A program made the translations under genes and the position numbers. Shown piece after piece: positions 17,042-25,158 of a DNA stretch of 64,000 bases. Each line of letters begins with the position of its first letter. Positions within the stretch are counted from its first letter, which is position 1. The notes under the pieces were generated by a model. It saw nothing but the letters and a program-made list of their open reading frames with translations, did no database searches and had not been told where the DNA came from. Source of the DNA: JBBQSN01 sp963825505 (GTDB lineage Bacteria > Actinomycetota > Actinomycetes > Actinomycetales > CAWJMD01). The DNA is taken from contig CAWGTL010000023.1 of NCBI GenBank assembly GCA_963825505.1, positions 1-64,000 of the forward strand, read 5' to 3'.

Positions 17042-18394
17042 GTGGGTCGACTGTTCGGGACCGACGGCGTCCGGGGTGTCGCCAACGTCGACGTGACGGC
17101 CGAGCTGGCGCTCGACCTGTCGGTGGCTGCCGCCCACGTGCTCGGCGAGGTGGGCCAGTTCGAGGGCCATCGTCCCCGCGCCCTCGTGGGCCGCGACCCG
17201 CGCGCCTCCGGCGAGTTCCTGTCCGCCGCCGTCGCGGCCGGCCTGGCCAGTGCCGGCGTCGACGTCGAGGACGTCGGCGTGCTGCCGACCCCGGCCGTCG
17301 CCCACCTGGTGGCCGCCCGCGGCGCCGACCTCGGCGTGATGCTGAGCGCCTCCCACAACGCGATGCCCGACAACGGGATCAAGTTCTTCGCCGCCGGCGG
17401 GCACAAGCTCGCCGACGAGATCGAGGACCAGATCGAGGCGCGGATGCGCGAGCCCTGGAAGCGTCCGACCGGCGCGTCCGTGGGGCGGGTCAACCGCGGC
17501 GCAGGCACCGGTGCCGACGAGTACGTCGCGCACCTCGTGGGCACCCTCGACGGGCGGCGGCTCGACGGCGTGCGCGTGGTGGTCGACTGCGCCCACGGCG
17601 CGGCCAGCGCCGTCGGTCCCCAGGCGCTGCGCGCCGCGGGCGCCGTCGTCGAGGTGATCGGCGCCTCGCCGGACGGCCTCAACATCAACGACGGCTGCGG
17701 CTCCACCCACCTGCAGCCGCTGCAGGAGGCCGTGGTGGCCCACGGCGCCGCGCTCGGCGTGGCCTACGACGGCGACGCCGACCGGTGCCTCGCGGTCGAC
17801 GCCACCGGCCGGGTCGTCGACGGCGACCAGATCATGGGCGTGCTCGCGGTGTCGCTGCACGAGCAGGGGCTGCTCGCGCGCTCGACGCTGGTCACCACGG
17901 TGATGAGCAACCTCGGCCTGCGGCTGGCGATGGAGCGCGCCGGGATCAGCACCGTGCAGACCGCGGTGGGGGACCGGTACGTGCTCGAGGCGATGCGTCG
18001 TGACGGCTACAACCTGGGTGGGGAGCAGTCCGGCCACGTGCTGCTCACCGACCACGCCACCACCGGCGACGGCGTGCTCACCTCGCTGCACCTGCTCGAC
18101 CGGGTGGCCACCACCGGTCGCGCGCTCGCCGACCTCGCGTCCGACGTCGAGCGGCTGCCGCAGGTGCTGGTGAACGTCCGCGACGTCGACAAGTCCCGGG
18201 CCGGCTCCGACGACGAGCTCGGTGCCGCCGTGGCGGCCGCCGAGGAGCGCCTGGGCCGCACCGGACGGGTGCTGCTGCGCCCGTCCGGCACCGAGCCGGT
18301 GGTGCGGGTCATGGTCGAGGCGGCCGAGCAGCAGGAGGCCGACCTGGTGGCCGCCGAGCTCGCCGAGGTGGTCAGGGGCCGGCTGGCCCTCTGA
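17042..18394 (+). CDS. glmM: phosphoglucosamine mutase
   Basis: A 450-residue cytosolic enzyme that converts glucosamine-6-phosphate to glucosamine-1-phosphate on the way to UDP-GlcNAc and peptidoglycan. The N-terminus GRLFGTDGVRGVAN is diagnostic. The catalytic phosphoserine is Ser104 in SASHNAMPDNG, the metal-binding loop is DGDADR, the sugar-binding loop is GGEQSGH, and the phosphate-binding loop near the end is RPSGTEPVVRVM. GTG 17042 has AAGGAG 7 nt upstream. glmS, which makes its substrate, lies 3 kb downstream on the same strand, with the coaA-Rieske-VOC genes inserted between them on the other strand. Confidence 0.97.
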   Translation: MGRLFGTDGVRGVANVDVTAELALDLSVAAAHVLGEVGQFEGHRPRALVGRDPRASGEFLSAAVAAGLASAGVDVEDVGVLPTPAVAHLVAARGADLGVMLSASHNAMPDNGIKFFAAGGHKLADEIEDQIEARMREPWKRPTGASVGRVNRGAGTGADEYVAHLVGTLDGRRLDGVRVVVDCAHGAASAVGPQALRAAGAVVEVIGASPDGLNINDGCGSTHLQPLQEAVVAHGAALGVAYDGDADRCLAVDATGRVVDGDQIMGVLAVSLHEQGLLARSTLVTTVMSNLGLRLAMERAGISTVQTAVGDRYVLEAMRRDGYNLGGEQSGHVLLTDHATTGDGVLTSLHLLDRVATTGRALADLASDVERLPQVLVNVRDVDKSRAGSDDELGAAVAAAEERLGRTGRVLLRPSGTEPVVRVMVEAAEQQEADLVAAELAEVVRGRLAL

Positions 18395-18409
18395 GGCCGG
18401 CGTCGGGGG

Positions 18410-18635
18410 CCCCCCGGTCCGCCCGCGGTAGCGCCGCACGCCCTTCCGGACCATCCGCTGCACCAGCAGCGTCACCACAGCCGGCGACGACGAGCCCGTC
18501 CAGGTCGAGGCCCAGCTGGGCCAGCGAGGTCAGCGACAGCACGCCCGCGGTGCCGGCGAGCAGGGCGACGACGAACGACCAGCAGGTCGTCGATCGTGAT
18601 CCACCCGCCCGCCCGCCCGCAGGTGCAGCACGGGC
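18410..18635 (-). pseudogene. DUF389 membrane protein gene remnant
   Basis: The minus strand of this gene-free stretch still spells pieces of a DUF389 protein in three different frames: VLHLR (near 18630, the usual N-terminus), ITIDDLL (about 18580-18600), WSFVVALLAGTAGVLSLTS (about 18526-18580), then LGLDLDGLVVAG, and finally VTLLVQRMVRKGVRRYRGR (about 18424-18478), a typical C-terminus. The central ISVTTVPAA region expected in the family is missing. At least two frameshifts and internal deletions make it a clear relic. Identification rests on recalled family motifs. Confidence 0.6.
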
Positions 18636-18677
18636 CGATCCTGCCCGCGGCCCCGTCACGACCGGCAGGACCCACCG

Positions 18678-19094
18678 TCAGGGCAGGACGACCTGCCCGA
18701 TCTCGCCGGGGTTGAACGCCACCTCCCAGCGGTGGCCGTCCGGGTCGGCGAAGTAGCCGGTGTACCCACCCCACTCGCGCGCGACGGCCTCCTGCACGAT
18801 CTCGGCCCCGGCGGAGCGGGCGCTGGCGAGCACCTCGTCGACCTCCGCCTCGGACGGGACGTTGTGGGCGAGGGTGAACGGGCCGACGCCGGCACCGGTG
18901 GCGACGGGCCCGACCTCCTGCTCGAACGCGGCGCGGTCCCACAGCGAGAGCACGAGGTGCTCCCCGACCCGGATCATCACCACCTCGCCGGGGACGTCGA
19001 GCGCGGCCTCCCAGCCGAGCCCGTCGAGGTAGAACGCCCGCGACACGGCGACGTCGCGGACGGCCAGGGTGATGAAGCTGACGCGCTGGTCCAT
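18678..19094 (-). CDS. VOC family protein
   Basis: A 138-residue single vicinal-oxygen-chelate domain: MDQRVSFITLAVRDVAVSRA at the start, FYLDGLGW, HLVLSLWDR, FTLAHNVPSEAEVDEVLASA, and GGYTGYFADPDGHRWEVAFN at the end, where the final Glu is the usual metal ligand. Such proteins are glyoxalase, dioxygenase or resistance-type enzymes or metal-independent binders; no substrate can be assigned. ATG 19094 has a CAGGGT box 7 nt upstream, so it may have its own weak promoter. It follows the Rieske oxygenase gene by 29 nt on the same strand and could be part of that unit. Confidence 0.82.
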   Translation of the reverse strand: MDQRVSFITLAVRDVAVSRAFYLDGLGWEAALDVPGEVVMIRVGEHLVLSLWDRAAFEQEVGPVATGAGVGPFTLAHNVPSEAEVDEVLASARSAGAEIVQEAVAREWGGYTGYFADPDGHRWEVAFNPGEIGQVVLP

Positions 19095-19123
19095 GCCCTC
19101 CACCCTGGCACCGCCCACCGACG

Positions 19124-20326
19124 TCAGCGTGAGGTGAGCGCCTCGTGCAGGGGGCGGCCCAGGTACGCGGAGGCCAGCATCGTCGTGAGGCGGTGCACGG
19201 CGTCCTCGTTCGGGGCCAGCGGCCCCGGCCGGTGGTGGGGCGAGGACGTGCCGCGCTGGACGGACTCGCACGCGGCCCAGTCCTGCCGGTTGGTGAGGTC
19301 CCAGAACTCGACCGCGTAGGTCGGGTCGGCGTCGGGATCGACCAGGTACCAGGCGCACTCGACGGCGGTGCGGTCGACGTCGAGGGGGGTCAGGCGGTGC
19401 GTCATCACGTAGTCGGGGTGCGCCGAGACCAGCAGGTTCGGCAGCAGGCCGACGTACTCGACCCGTCCCGGATCGGCACCGGCGATGGCCGCGCCGCCGG
19501 ACGCGCCGGTGAGCGACATCGTGGCCATGCCGTCGCGCAGCAGCATCGACCCGCCGACCCAGGCGCCGGGCAGGTGGTGGTTGTCGCCGGAGGTCGGCGG
19601 GGAGACCTGGCAGAGCTCGGGGTGGATCAGCGGGCAGTGGTAGCACTCGTGGTAGTTCTCGAGCAGCACCTTCCAGTTCGCCGCCACCTCGTAGTCGTGC
19701 CGGGCGCGCAGGTGCAACCGCTCGGGCGCGTACGGCCCGACCACGTCGTCGAGGGCGCCGAGGTGGTCCTCGAACGGCACCGCGGGACCGCCGCCCAGGT
19801 CGCCGGCTGCGTGCACGAGCAACCAGCCGCGCCAGCGTCGCAGCGGCAGCTCCACCAGCCCGTGCGCGGACGGGTCGAACGAGGCGTCGTCCCGGAAGCC
19901 GGGGGCGGTGCGCAGCGACCCGTCGATCGCGTAGGTCCACGCGTGGTACGGGCAGACCAGCGACCGGTTCGTGCTGCCGGTGCCGTCCGCGAGCAGCTCG
20001 TGGCCGCGGTGCCGGCAGGTGTTCGCGAACGCCCGCGGCGGCGCCTCCGTGTCCGCGGCCGTGTCCGTGTCCCAGAGCAGGAGCACCGGGACGTCGCCCA
20101 CCGTGGTGGCGCGCTGGCGCACCCCGTCGGCCCGCAGGTCGGCGTCGCGGCCGACGCAGCTCCAGGTGCCGGCGAACAGGTTCCGGCGCTCCCACGCCAG
20201 CACCCGCGGGTCGGTGTACGCGGCGGTCGGCAGGGTGCGGGCCGGTCCGAGGGGGAGCAGGCAGCGGGCGAGGGCCTCGGGATCCAGCAGACCCTCGGGA
20301 AGCGGCTGGGGCGCGGTCGTCGTCAC
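19124..20326 (-). CDS. Rieske-type aromatic-ring-hydroxylating oxygenase, alpha subunit
   Basis: A 400-residue Rieske non-heme iron oxygenase. The [2Fe-2S] ligands are Cys104-x-His106 (NTCRHRGHELL) and Cys125-x2-His128 (LVCPYHAWTY). The C-terminal catalytic domain has the mononuclear iron motif ENYHECYHCPLIHPEL. The family includes single-component-like alpha subunits that act on aromatic acids or on quaternary amines such as carnitine and choline. No beta subunit, ferredoxin or reductase gene is adjacent, so the electron donor must be elsewhere. GTG 20326 lies only 7 nt after the coaA stop, so the gene is probably cotranscribed with coaA even though the pathways are unrelated. The substrate is not known. 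Confidence 0.87.
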   Translation of the reverse strand: MTTTAPQPLPEGLLDPEALARCLLPLGPARTLPTAAYTDPRVLAWERRNLFAGTWSCVGRDADLRADGVRQRATTVGDVPVLLLWDTDTAADTEAPPRAFANTCRHRGHELLADGTGSTNRSLVCPYHAWTYAIDGSLRTAPGFRDDASFDPSAHGLVELPLRRWRGWLLVHAAGDLGGGPAVPFEDHLGALDDVVGPYAPERLHLRARHDYEVAANWKVLLENYHECYHCPLIHPELCQVSPPTSGDNHHLPGAWVGGSMLLRDGMATMSLTGASGGAAIAGADPGRVEYVGLLPNLLVSAHPDYVMTHRLTPLDVDRTAVECAWYLVDPDADPTYAVEFWDLTNRQDWAACESVQRGTSSPHHRPGPLAPNEDAVHRLTTMLASAYLGRPLHEALTSR

Positions 20327-20333
20327 GGCGGCC

Positions 20334-21308
20334 TCAGATCTTGCGCAGCCGCACGTGCCGGACGGAGTGGTCGGCTCCCTTGCGCAGCACGAGGTCGGCG
20401 CGGGGGCGGGTCGGCAGCACGTTCTCGACCAGGTTGCGCTCGTTGATGTCGGTCCAGATCTGCTCGGCGCGGCGGCGCGCGTCGTCGTCGGACAGCGCGG
20501 CGAACCGGTGGAAGTACGACTCCGGCCGGGCGAAGGCGGTCTCGCGCAGCCGCAGGAACCGGTCGACGTACCAGCTGCGGACGTCGGCGGTGCGGGCGTC
20601 GACGTAGATCGAGAAGTCGAAGAAGTCGCTCACCGCGATGCCCTGCCGGCCGTCGTGGCGCGGCCGCGCGGGCTGCAGGACGTTGAGGCCCTCGACGATG
20701 AGGACGTCCGGGCGCCGCACCACGACGTCGGCCCCGGGGACGATGTCGTAGGTGAGGTGGGAGTAGAGCGGGGCGCGCACCTCGGCGGCACCGGACTTCA
20801 CCGCGGTGACGAAGCGCAGCAGCGCCCGCCGGTCGTAGGACTCCGGGAAACCCTTGCGCTGCAGCAGACCTCGGCGCTCGAGCTCGGCGTTGGGGTAGAG
20901 GAAGCCGTCCGTGGTGACGAGCTCGACGCGGGGGGTGTCGGGCCAGCGCGCGAGCATCTCGCGCAGGATCCGGGAGGTGGTGGACTTGCCGACCGCGACC
21001 GAGCCGGCCACCCCGATGACGTAGGGCGTGCGCGCCGGCGCCTCGCCGAGGAACGTCGTGGTGGCGGCGTGCAGCTGCCCGGACGCCGCGACGTACAGGT
21101 TGAGCAGTCGCGACAGCGGCAGGTAGACCTCGGCCACCTCGCGCAGGTCGACCCTCTCGCCGAGTCCCTGCAGCCGGGTGACGTCCTCCTGGGTCAGCGG
21201 AAGGGGGGTCGAGGCGGCCAGGGCGCTCCACGCGGCGCGGTCGAGCTCGACGTAGGGGGTGGAGGCGACGGGGAGCCCGACCGTGTCCGGCGGCGGGATG
21301 GAGGGCAC
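20334..21308 (-). CDS. coaA: type I pantothenate kinase
   Basis: A 324-residue P-loop kinase that phosphorylates pantothenate, the first step of coenzyme A synthesis. Walker A is GVAGSVAVGKST, then LVTTDGFLYPN, KGFPESYD, YSHLTYDIVPG and the EGLNVLQ motif, all typical of CoaA. GTG 21308 was chosen: homologues start just before YVELDRAAW, and CATGAT lies 6 nt upstream, suitable for a leaderless start. A longer in-frame start at 21404 would overlap the divergent glmS. It shares a short divergent region of about 95 bp with glmS and is followed by the Rieske oxygenase gene at 7 nt. Confidence 0.95.
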   Translation of the reverse strand: MPSIPPPDTVGLPVASTPYVELDRAAWSALAASTPLPLTQEDVTRLQGLGERVDLREVAEVYLPLSRLLNLYVAASGQLHAATTTFLGEAPARTPYVIGVAGSVAVGKSTTSRILREMLARWPDTPRVELVTTDGFLYPNAELERRGLLQRKGFPESYDRRALLRFVTAVKSGAAEVRAPLYSHLTYDIVPGADVVVRRPDVLIVEGLNVLQPARPRHDGRQGIAVSDFFDFSIYVDARTADVRSWYVDRFLRLRETAFARPESYFHRFAALSDDDARRRAEQIWTDINERNLVENVLPTRPRADLVLRKGADHSVRHVRLRKI

Positions 21309-21314
21309 GCCCGC

Positions 21315-21320
21315 ATCATG
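21315..21320 (-). promoter_or_regulatory. -10 box of coaA
   Basis: CATGAT on the minus strand, 6 nt before GTG 21308. It fits the leaderless arrangement seen at many genes in this window. Confidence 0.4.
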
Positions 21321-21388
21321 CCGGACGGCGAGGTGGCGCCGCCCCCCGCGCCGCGACGGCCCGGCCCGGGGGTGCGCCCGCTGCCGAG

Positions 21389-21394
21389 TAGGCT
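21389..21394 (+). promoter_or_regulatory. -10 box of glmS
   Basis: TAGGCT lies 8 nt before ATG 21403, leaving room for a transcript that starts at or next to the start codon. Confidence 0.5.
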
Positions 21395-21402
21395 CTGCGG
21401 CC

Positions 21403-23277
21403 ATGTGCGGAATCGTGGGCTACGTCGGCAACCCGGGCAGCGGGGCGTCCGCGGAGCACGGTGGGGCGCTCGACGTGGTGATGGAGGGTCTGGCCCGGCT
21501 GGAGTACCGCGGGTACGACTCCGCGGGGGTCGCGCTGGTCACCGCCGACGGCGTCGACACCCGCAAGAAGGCCGGCAAGCTGGTCAACCTCGTGGCCGAG
21601 CTCGAGGCCGACCCGCTGCCGGAGTCGCTCACCGGCATCGGTCACACCCGCTGGGCCACGCACGGCGGCCCCACCGACCCGAACGCGCACCCGCACCTCG
21701 GTGGCGGCGGCCGACTCGCGCTGATCCACAACGGCATCATCGAGAACTTCGCCTCGCTCAAGGCCGGCCTGCTCGCCGACGGCGTGGAGTTCACCTCCGA
21801 GACCGACACCGAGGTGGTGGCGCACCTGCTGGCCGGCACCTACGAGGAGGTCGGCGACCTCACCGAGGCGATGCGCCAGGTCTGCAACCGGCTCGAGGGC
21901 GCCTTCACGCTGCTCGCCGTGCACGCCGACCAGCCCGGCACCGTGGTCGGCGCCCGCCGGAACTCCCCGCTGGTCGTCGGGATCGGTGAGGGCGAGAACT
22001 TCCTCGGGTCCGACGTCGCCGCCTTCATCTCGCACACCCGCGAGGCGCTCGAGCTCGGCCAGGACCAGATCGCCACCATCACGCCCGACTCGGTCGCGAT
22101 CATCGACTTCGCCGGGAAGCCGGTGCAGGGCAAGGCGTTCCACGTCGACTGGGACGCCGCTGCCGCCGAGAAGGGCGGCTTCCCGAACTTCATGGCCAAG
22201 GAGATCCACGACCAGCCGCACGCGGTGGCCGACACCCTGCTCGGCCGCACCGACGAGAACGGTCGGCTGGTGCTCGACGAGCTGCGGATCGACGAGGACG
22301 TCCTGCGCGCCGTCGACCGCGTGGTCGTGCTCGCCTGCGGCACCTCGGCGTACGCCGGCCACGTGGCCAAGTACGCGATCGAGCACTGGGCGCGGGTCCC
22401 GGTCGAGGTCGAGCTGTCGCACGAGTTCCGCTACCGCGACCCCATCGTCGACGACCGCACGCTGGTCGTGGCGATCTCGCAGTCCGGCGAGACGATGGAC
22501 ACCCTGATGGCGGTCCGGTACGCCCGCGAGCAGGGCGCCCAGGTCGTCGCGGTCTGCAACACCCACGGCTCGTCCATCCCGCGCGAGAGCCAGGGCGTGC
22601 TCTACACCCACGCCGGGCCGGAGATCGCGGTCGCGTCCACCAAGGCGTTCCTGGCCCAGATCACCGCCTGCTACCTGCTCGGGCTCTACCTCGCCGAGCT
22701 GCGCGGCGGCTCGAAGGCGGAGGCCGTGCCGGACGTGCTCGCCGAGCTGCACGTGATGCCGGAGAAGATCCAGCGCGTGCTCGACGGCCTCGACCACGTC
22801 CGCGAGCTGGCCCGCTGGATGGCCGACACCCGCTCGGTGCTGTTCCTCGGCCGCCACGTGGGCTTCCCGGTGGCGATGGAGGGCGCGCTCAAGCTCAAGG
22901 AGCTCGCCTACATCCACGCCGAGGGCTTCGCTGCCGGCGAGCTCAAGCACGGGCCGATCGCGCTGATCGAGCCCGGCCAGCCGGTCTTCGTCGTGGTGCC
23001 GTCCCCGCACGGCGAGAACTCGCTGCACAGCAAGGTGGTCTCCAACATCCAGGAGATCCGGGCCCGCGGCGCCCGCACCCTGGTGATCGCCGAGGAGGGC
23101 GACACCGACGTCGTCCCGTTCGCCGACGAGGTCATCTACGTGCCGGCCTGCCCGCCGCTGCTGATGCCGCTGCTCACCGTGGTGCCGCTGCAGGTGTTCG
23201 CCTGCGAGCTCGCCACCGCCAAGGGGCTCGACGTCGACCAGCCGCGCAACCTGGCCAAGTCCGTCACGGTCGAGTGA
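21403..23277 (+). CDS. glmS: glutamine--fructose-6-phosphate aminotransferase (isomerizing)
   Basis: A 624-residue enzyme that makes glucosamine-6-phosphate from fructose-6-phosphate and glutamine, the entry to UDP-GlcNAc. The start is fixed because mature GlmS needs Cys2 as nucleophile (MCGIVGYVG). The glutaminase half includes GIGHTRWATHG and HNGIIENF; two SIS sugar-isomerase domains follow (about 300-440, CGTSAYAG and SQSGETMDT; about 470-610, LFLGRH and ELKHGPIALIE), and it ends with DVDQPRNLAKSVTVE. No glmS ribozyme is seen; the gene seems leaderless. acpS starts 13 nt downstream, so glmS-acpS-nnr form an operon. Confidence 0.98.
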   Translation: MCGIVGYVGNPGSGASAEHGGALDVVMEGLARLEYRGYDSAGVALVTADGVDTRKKAGKLVNLVAELEADPLPESLTGIGHTRWATHGGPTDPNAHPHLGGGGRLALIHNGIIENFASLKAGLLADGVEFTSETDTEVVAHLLAGTYEEVGDLTEAMRQVCNRLEGAFTLLAVHADQPGTVVGARRNSPLVVGIGEGENFLGSDVAAFISHTREALELGQDQIATITPDSVAIIDFAGKPVQGKAFHVDWDAAAAEKGGFPNFMAKEIHDQPHAVADTLLGRTDENGRLVLDELRIDEDVLRAVDRVVVLACGTSAYAGHVAKYAIEHWARVPVEVELSHEFRYRDPIVDDRTLVVAISQSGETMDTLMAVRYAREQGAQVVAVCNTHGSSIPRESQGVLYTHAGPEIAVASTKAFLAQITACYLLGLYLAELRGGSKAEAVPDVLAELHVMPEKIQRVLDGLDHVRELARWMADTRSVLFLGRHVGFPVAMEGALKLKELAYIHAEGFAAGELKHGPIALIEPGQPVFVVVPSPHGENSLHSKVVSNIQEIRARGARTLVIAEEGDTDVVPFADEVIYVPACPPLLMPLLTVVPLQVFACELATAKGLDVDQPRNLAKSVTVE

Positions 23278-23290
23278 GCCGGGCGGTCGG

Positions 23291-23647
23291 GTGATCGTCG
23301 GGGTGGGCATCGACGTCGTCGACGTCGAGCGGTTCACCCGCCAGCTGGAGCGCGTCCCGGGGCTGCGCGACCGGCTGTTCACCGAGGCCGAGAAGCACCT
23401 CGCACCCGCGTCGCTGGCCGCCCGGTTCGCCGCCAAGGAGGCCGCCGCCAAGGCGCTCGGCGCCCCTGTGGGCCTGGTGTGGACCGATGCCACCGTGCGC
23501 CGGCTCGAGGGCGGCCAGCCGGTGCTCGAGGTCATCGGCACCGTCGCCGCCCGCGCCGCCGAGCTCGGGGTCGACCGGTTCCACCTCTCGCTCAGCCACG
23601 ACGCCGGCATCGCCTCCGCCGTGGTGGTCGCGGAGCGCGACCCGTGA
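23291..23647 (+). CDS. acpS: holo-[acyl-carrier-protein] synthase
   Basis: A 118-residue enzyme that moves 4'-phosphopantetheine from CoA to the serine of acyl carrier protein, activating fatty acid synthesis. Key motifs are GVGIDVVDVERF (Mg-binding Asp), FTEAEK, and RFAAKEAAAKALG with the catalytic Lys/Glu, then FHLSLSHDAGIASAVVVAE. Length is normal. GTG 23291 lies 13 nt after glmS; its stop overlaps the nnr start by GTGA. CoaA, which starts the path to its CoA substrate, is the divergent neighbour of glmS. Confidence 0.95.
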   Translation: MIVGVGIDVVDVERFTRQLERVPGLRDRLFTEAEKHLAPASLAARFAAKEAAAKALGAPVGLVWTDATVRRLEGGQPVLEVIGTVAARAAELGVDRFHLSLSHDAGIASAVVVAERDP

Positions 23648-25158
23648 TCGAGGCCTACTCCGTCGCCACCGTCCGCGCGGCCGAGGAGCGCGCGATGGCG
23701 CGCCTGCCCGAGGGCGCGCTGATGCAGCGCGCGGCCGCCGGGCTGGCCACCGCGCTCCTGCGGGCGCTGCAGGACGGGACCGGCGGGGTGTACGGCCGCC
23801 ACGTGGTGCTGCTCGTCGGCCCGGGCGACAACGGCGGTGACGCGCTCTGGGCCGGTGCCCGGCTGCTGCGTCGTGGCGCGCAGGTGACGGCGGTGCGCAC
23901 GAGCGGGACGGTCCACGCCGAGGGGATGCGGGCTCTGCTCGCTGCCGGTGGGCAGGTGGTCGACGCCACGGTGAGCAGCGAGGCAGCGCTGGAGGTGCTC
24001 GGTCGGGCGGCGCTCGTCGTCGACGGGCTGCTGGGCATCGGCGCGCGGCCAGGACTGGAAGGTCCTGCTGCCGAGCTCGCGCAGTGGGTCGACACCGACG
24101 GGCCGGGTCTGGTGGCGGTCGACCTCCCGAGCGGCGTCGACCCGGACTCCGGCGGCGTTCCCGGTCGCTTCGGCCCGTACGCGTGGTGCGAGAGCACGGT
24201 CACGTTCGGGGTCCTCAAGCCCTGCCTGCTGCTGCCGCCGGCCGCGCACGCCGCCGGACGGGTCGACCTGGTCGACATCGGGCTGGACCTGGCCGAGGCC
24301 GCACCGGTGGTGCGCCGGCTGGAGCCCGTCGACGTGCTCGTCCGGTGGCCTGCGGCGGGGGAGTCCAGCGACAAGTACTCCCGCGGCGTGGTCGGGGTCG
24401 TGGCGGGCGGGGCCACGTACACCGGTGCGGCGGTGCTCTCGACCGGTGCCGCGGTCCGCTCCGGCGCGGGGATGGTGCGGTACCTCGGCCCGGGTGCGGC
24501 GACGGACCTGGTGCGCGCTCGCTGGCCCGAGGTGGTCCCAGGACCCGGGCGGGTGCAGGCGTGGGTGCTCGGCCCGGGCCTGGACCCCGACGACGAGGGC
24601 CAGGCCGAGCACGTCCGCACGGCGCTCGCGGGCGAGGAGCCGTGCCTGGTCGACGCCGGCGCGCTGGCACTGCTGCCCGAGCTCCTGCGCTCCGGCGACG
24701 TCGCGGCGCCGTTGCTGCTCACCCCGCACGCGGGCGAGCTGGCGCGGCTGCTCACCGACCTCGGCACCGGCACCGACCGCGACGCCGTCGAGGCCGACCC
24801 GCTCTCCCACGCGCGACGTGCCGCGCAGGAGACGGGCGCGACCGTCCTGCTCAAGGGCGCGGTGACGCTCGTGGTTCCTGCGGAGGGGGCGGTGTTCTCC
24901 CAGGCGGAGGCTCCGCCCTGGCTGGCGACCGCAGGCGCCGGCGACGTCCTGGCCGGGGTGGCGGGCGCGCTCCTCGCCGGCGACGTCGACCCGGCCGACG
25001 CCGGCGCCATGGCCGCCTTCGTCCACGGGCGGGCGGGTGCGATCGCCTCGGGTGGAGGGCCGGTGAGCGCCGGCGCGGTGCTCGACGCCGTCCCCGCGGC
25101 GATCCGCGCCGTCCTCACCGACCCGTTCGACGACCGACCGGGCCTGTCGGCCGGGTGA
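23644..25158 (+). CDS. nnr: bifunctional NAD(P)H-hydrate repair enzyme
   Basis: A 504-residue fusion of an NAD(P)H-hydrate epimerase (YjeF_N, about 1-215) and an ADP/ATP-dependent (S)-NAD(P)H-hydrate dehydratase (about 225-500), which together repair damaged nicotinamide cofactors. The epimerase half has LMQRAAAGLA, GPGDNGGDALWAGARLL and DLPSGVDPDSG; the dehydratase half has the ribokinase-like features SRGVVGVVAGG, LTPHAGELARL, LLKGAVTLV and ATAGAGDVLAG. GTG 23644 overlaps the acpS stop by 4 nt. Its 3' end overlaps the convergent AraC gene by 44 bp. The same fused gene sits at this place in mycobacteria. Confidence 0.95.
   Translation: MIEAYSVATVRAAEERAMARLPEGALMQRAAAGLATALLRALQDGTGGVYGRHVVLLVGPGDNGGDALWAGARLLRRGAQVTAVRTSGTVHAEGMRALLAAGGQVVDATVSSEAALEVLGRAALVVDGLLGIGARPGLEGPAAELAQWVDTDGPGLVAVDLPSGVDPDSGGVPGRFGPYAWCESTVTFGVLKPCLLLPPAAHAAGRVDLVDIGLDLAEAAPVVRRLEPVDVLVRWPAAGESSDKYSRGVVGVVAGGATYTGAAVLSTGAAVRSGAGMVRYLGPGAATDLVRARWPEVVPGPGRVQAWVLGPGLDPDDEGQAEHVRTALAGEEPCLVDAGALALLPELLRSGDVAAPLLLTPHAGELARLLTDLGTGTDRDAVEADPLSHARRAAQETGATVLLKGAVTLVVPAEGAVFSQAEAPPWLATAGAGDVLAGVAGALLAGDVDPADAGAMAAFVHGRAGAIASGGGPVSAGAVLDAVPAAIRAVLTDPFDDRPGLSAG

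Noticed and set aside
21403..21410. A glmS ribozyme upstream of glmS
   Set aside because: The gap to coaA is too short and the gene appears leaderless; no pseudoknot core is visible.
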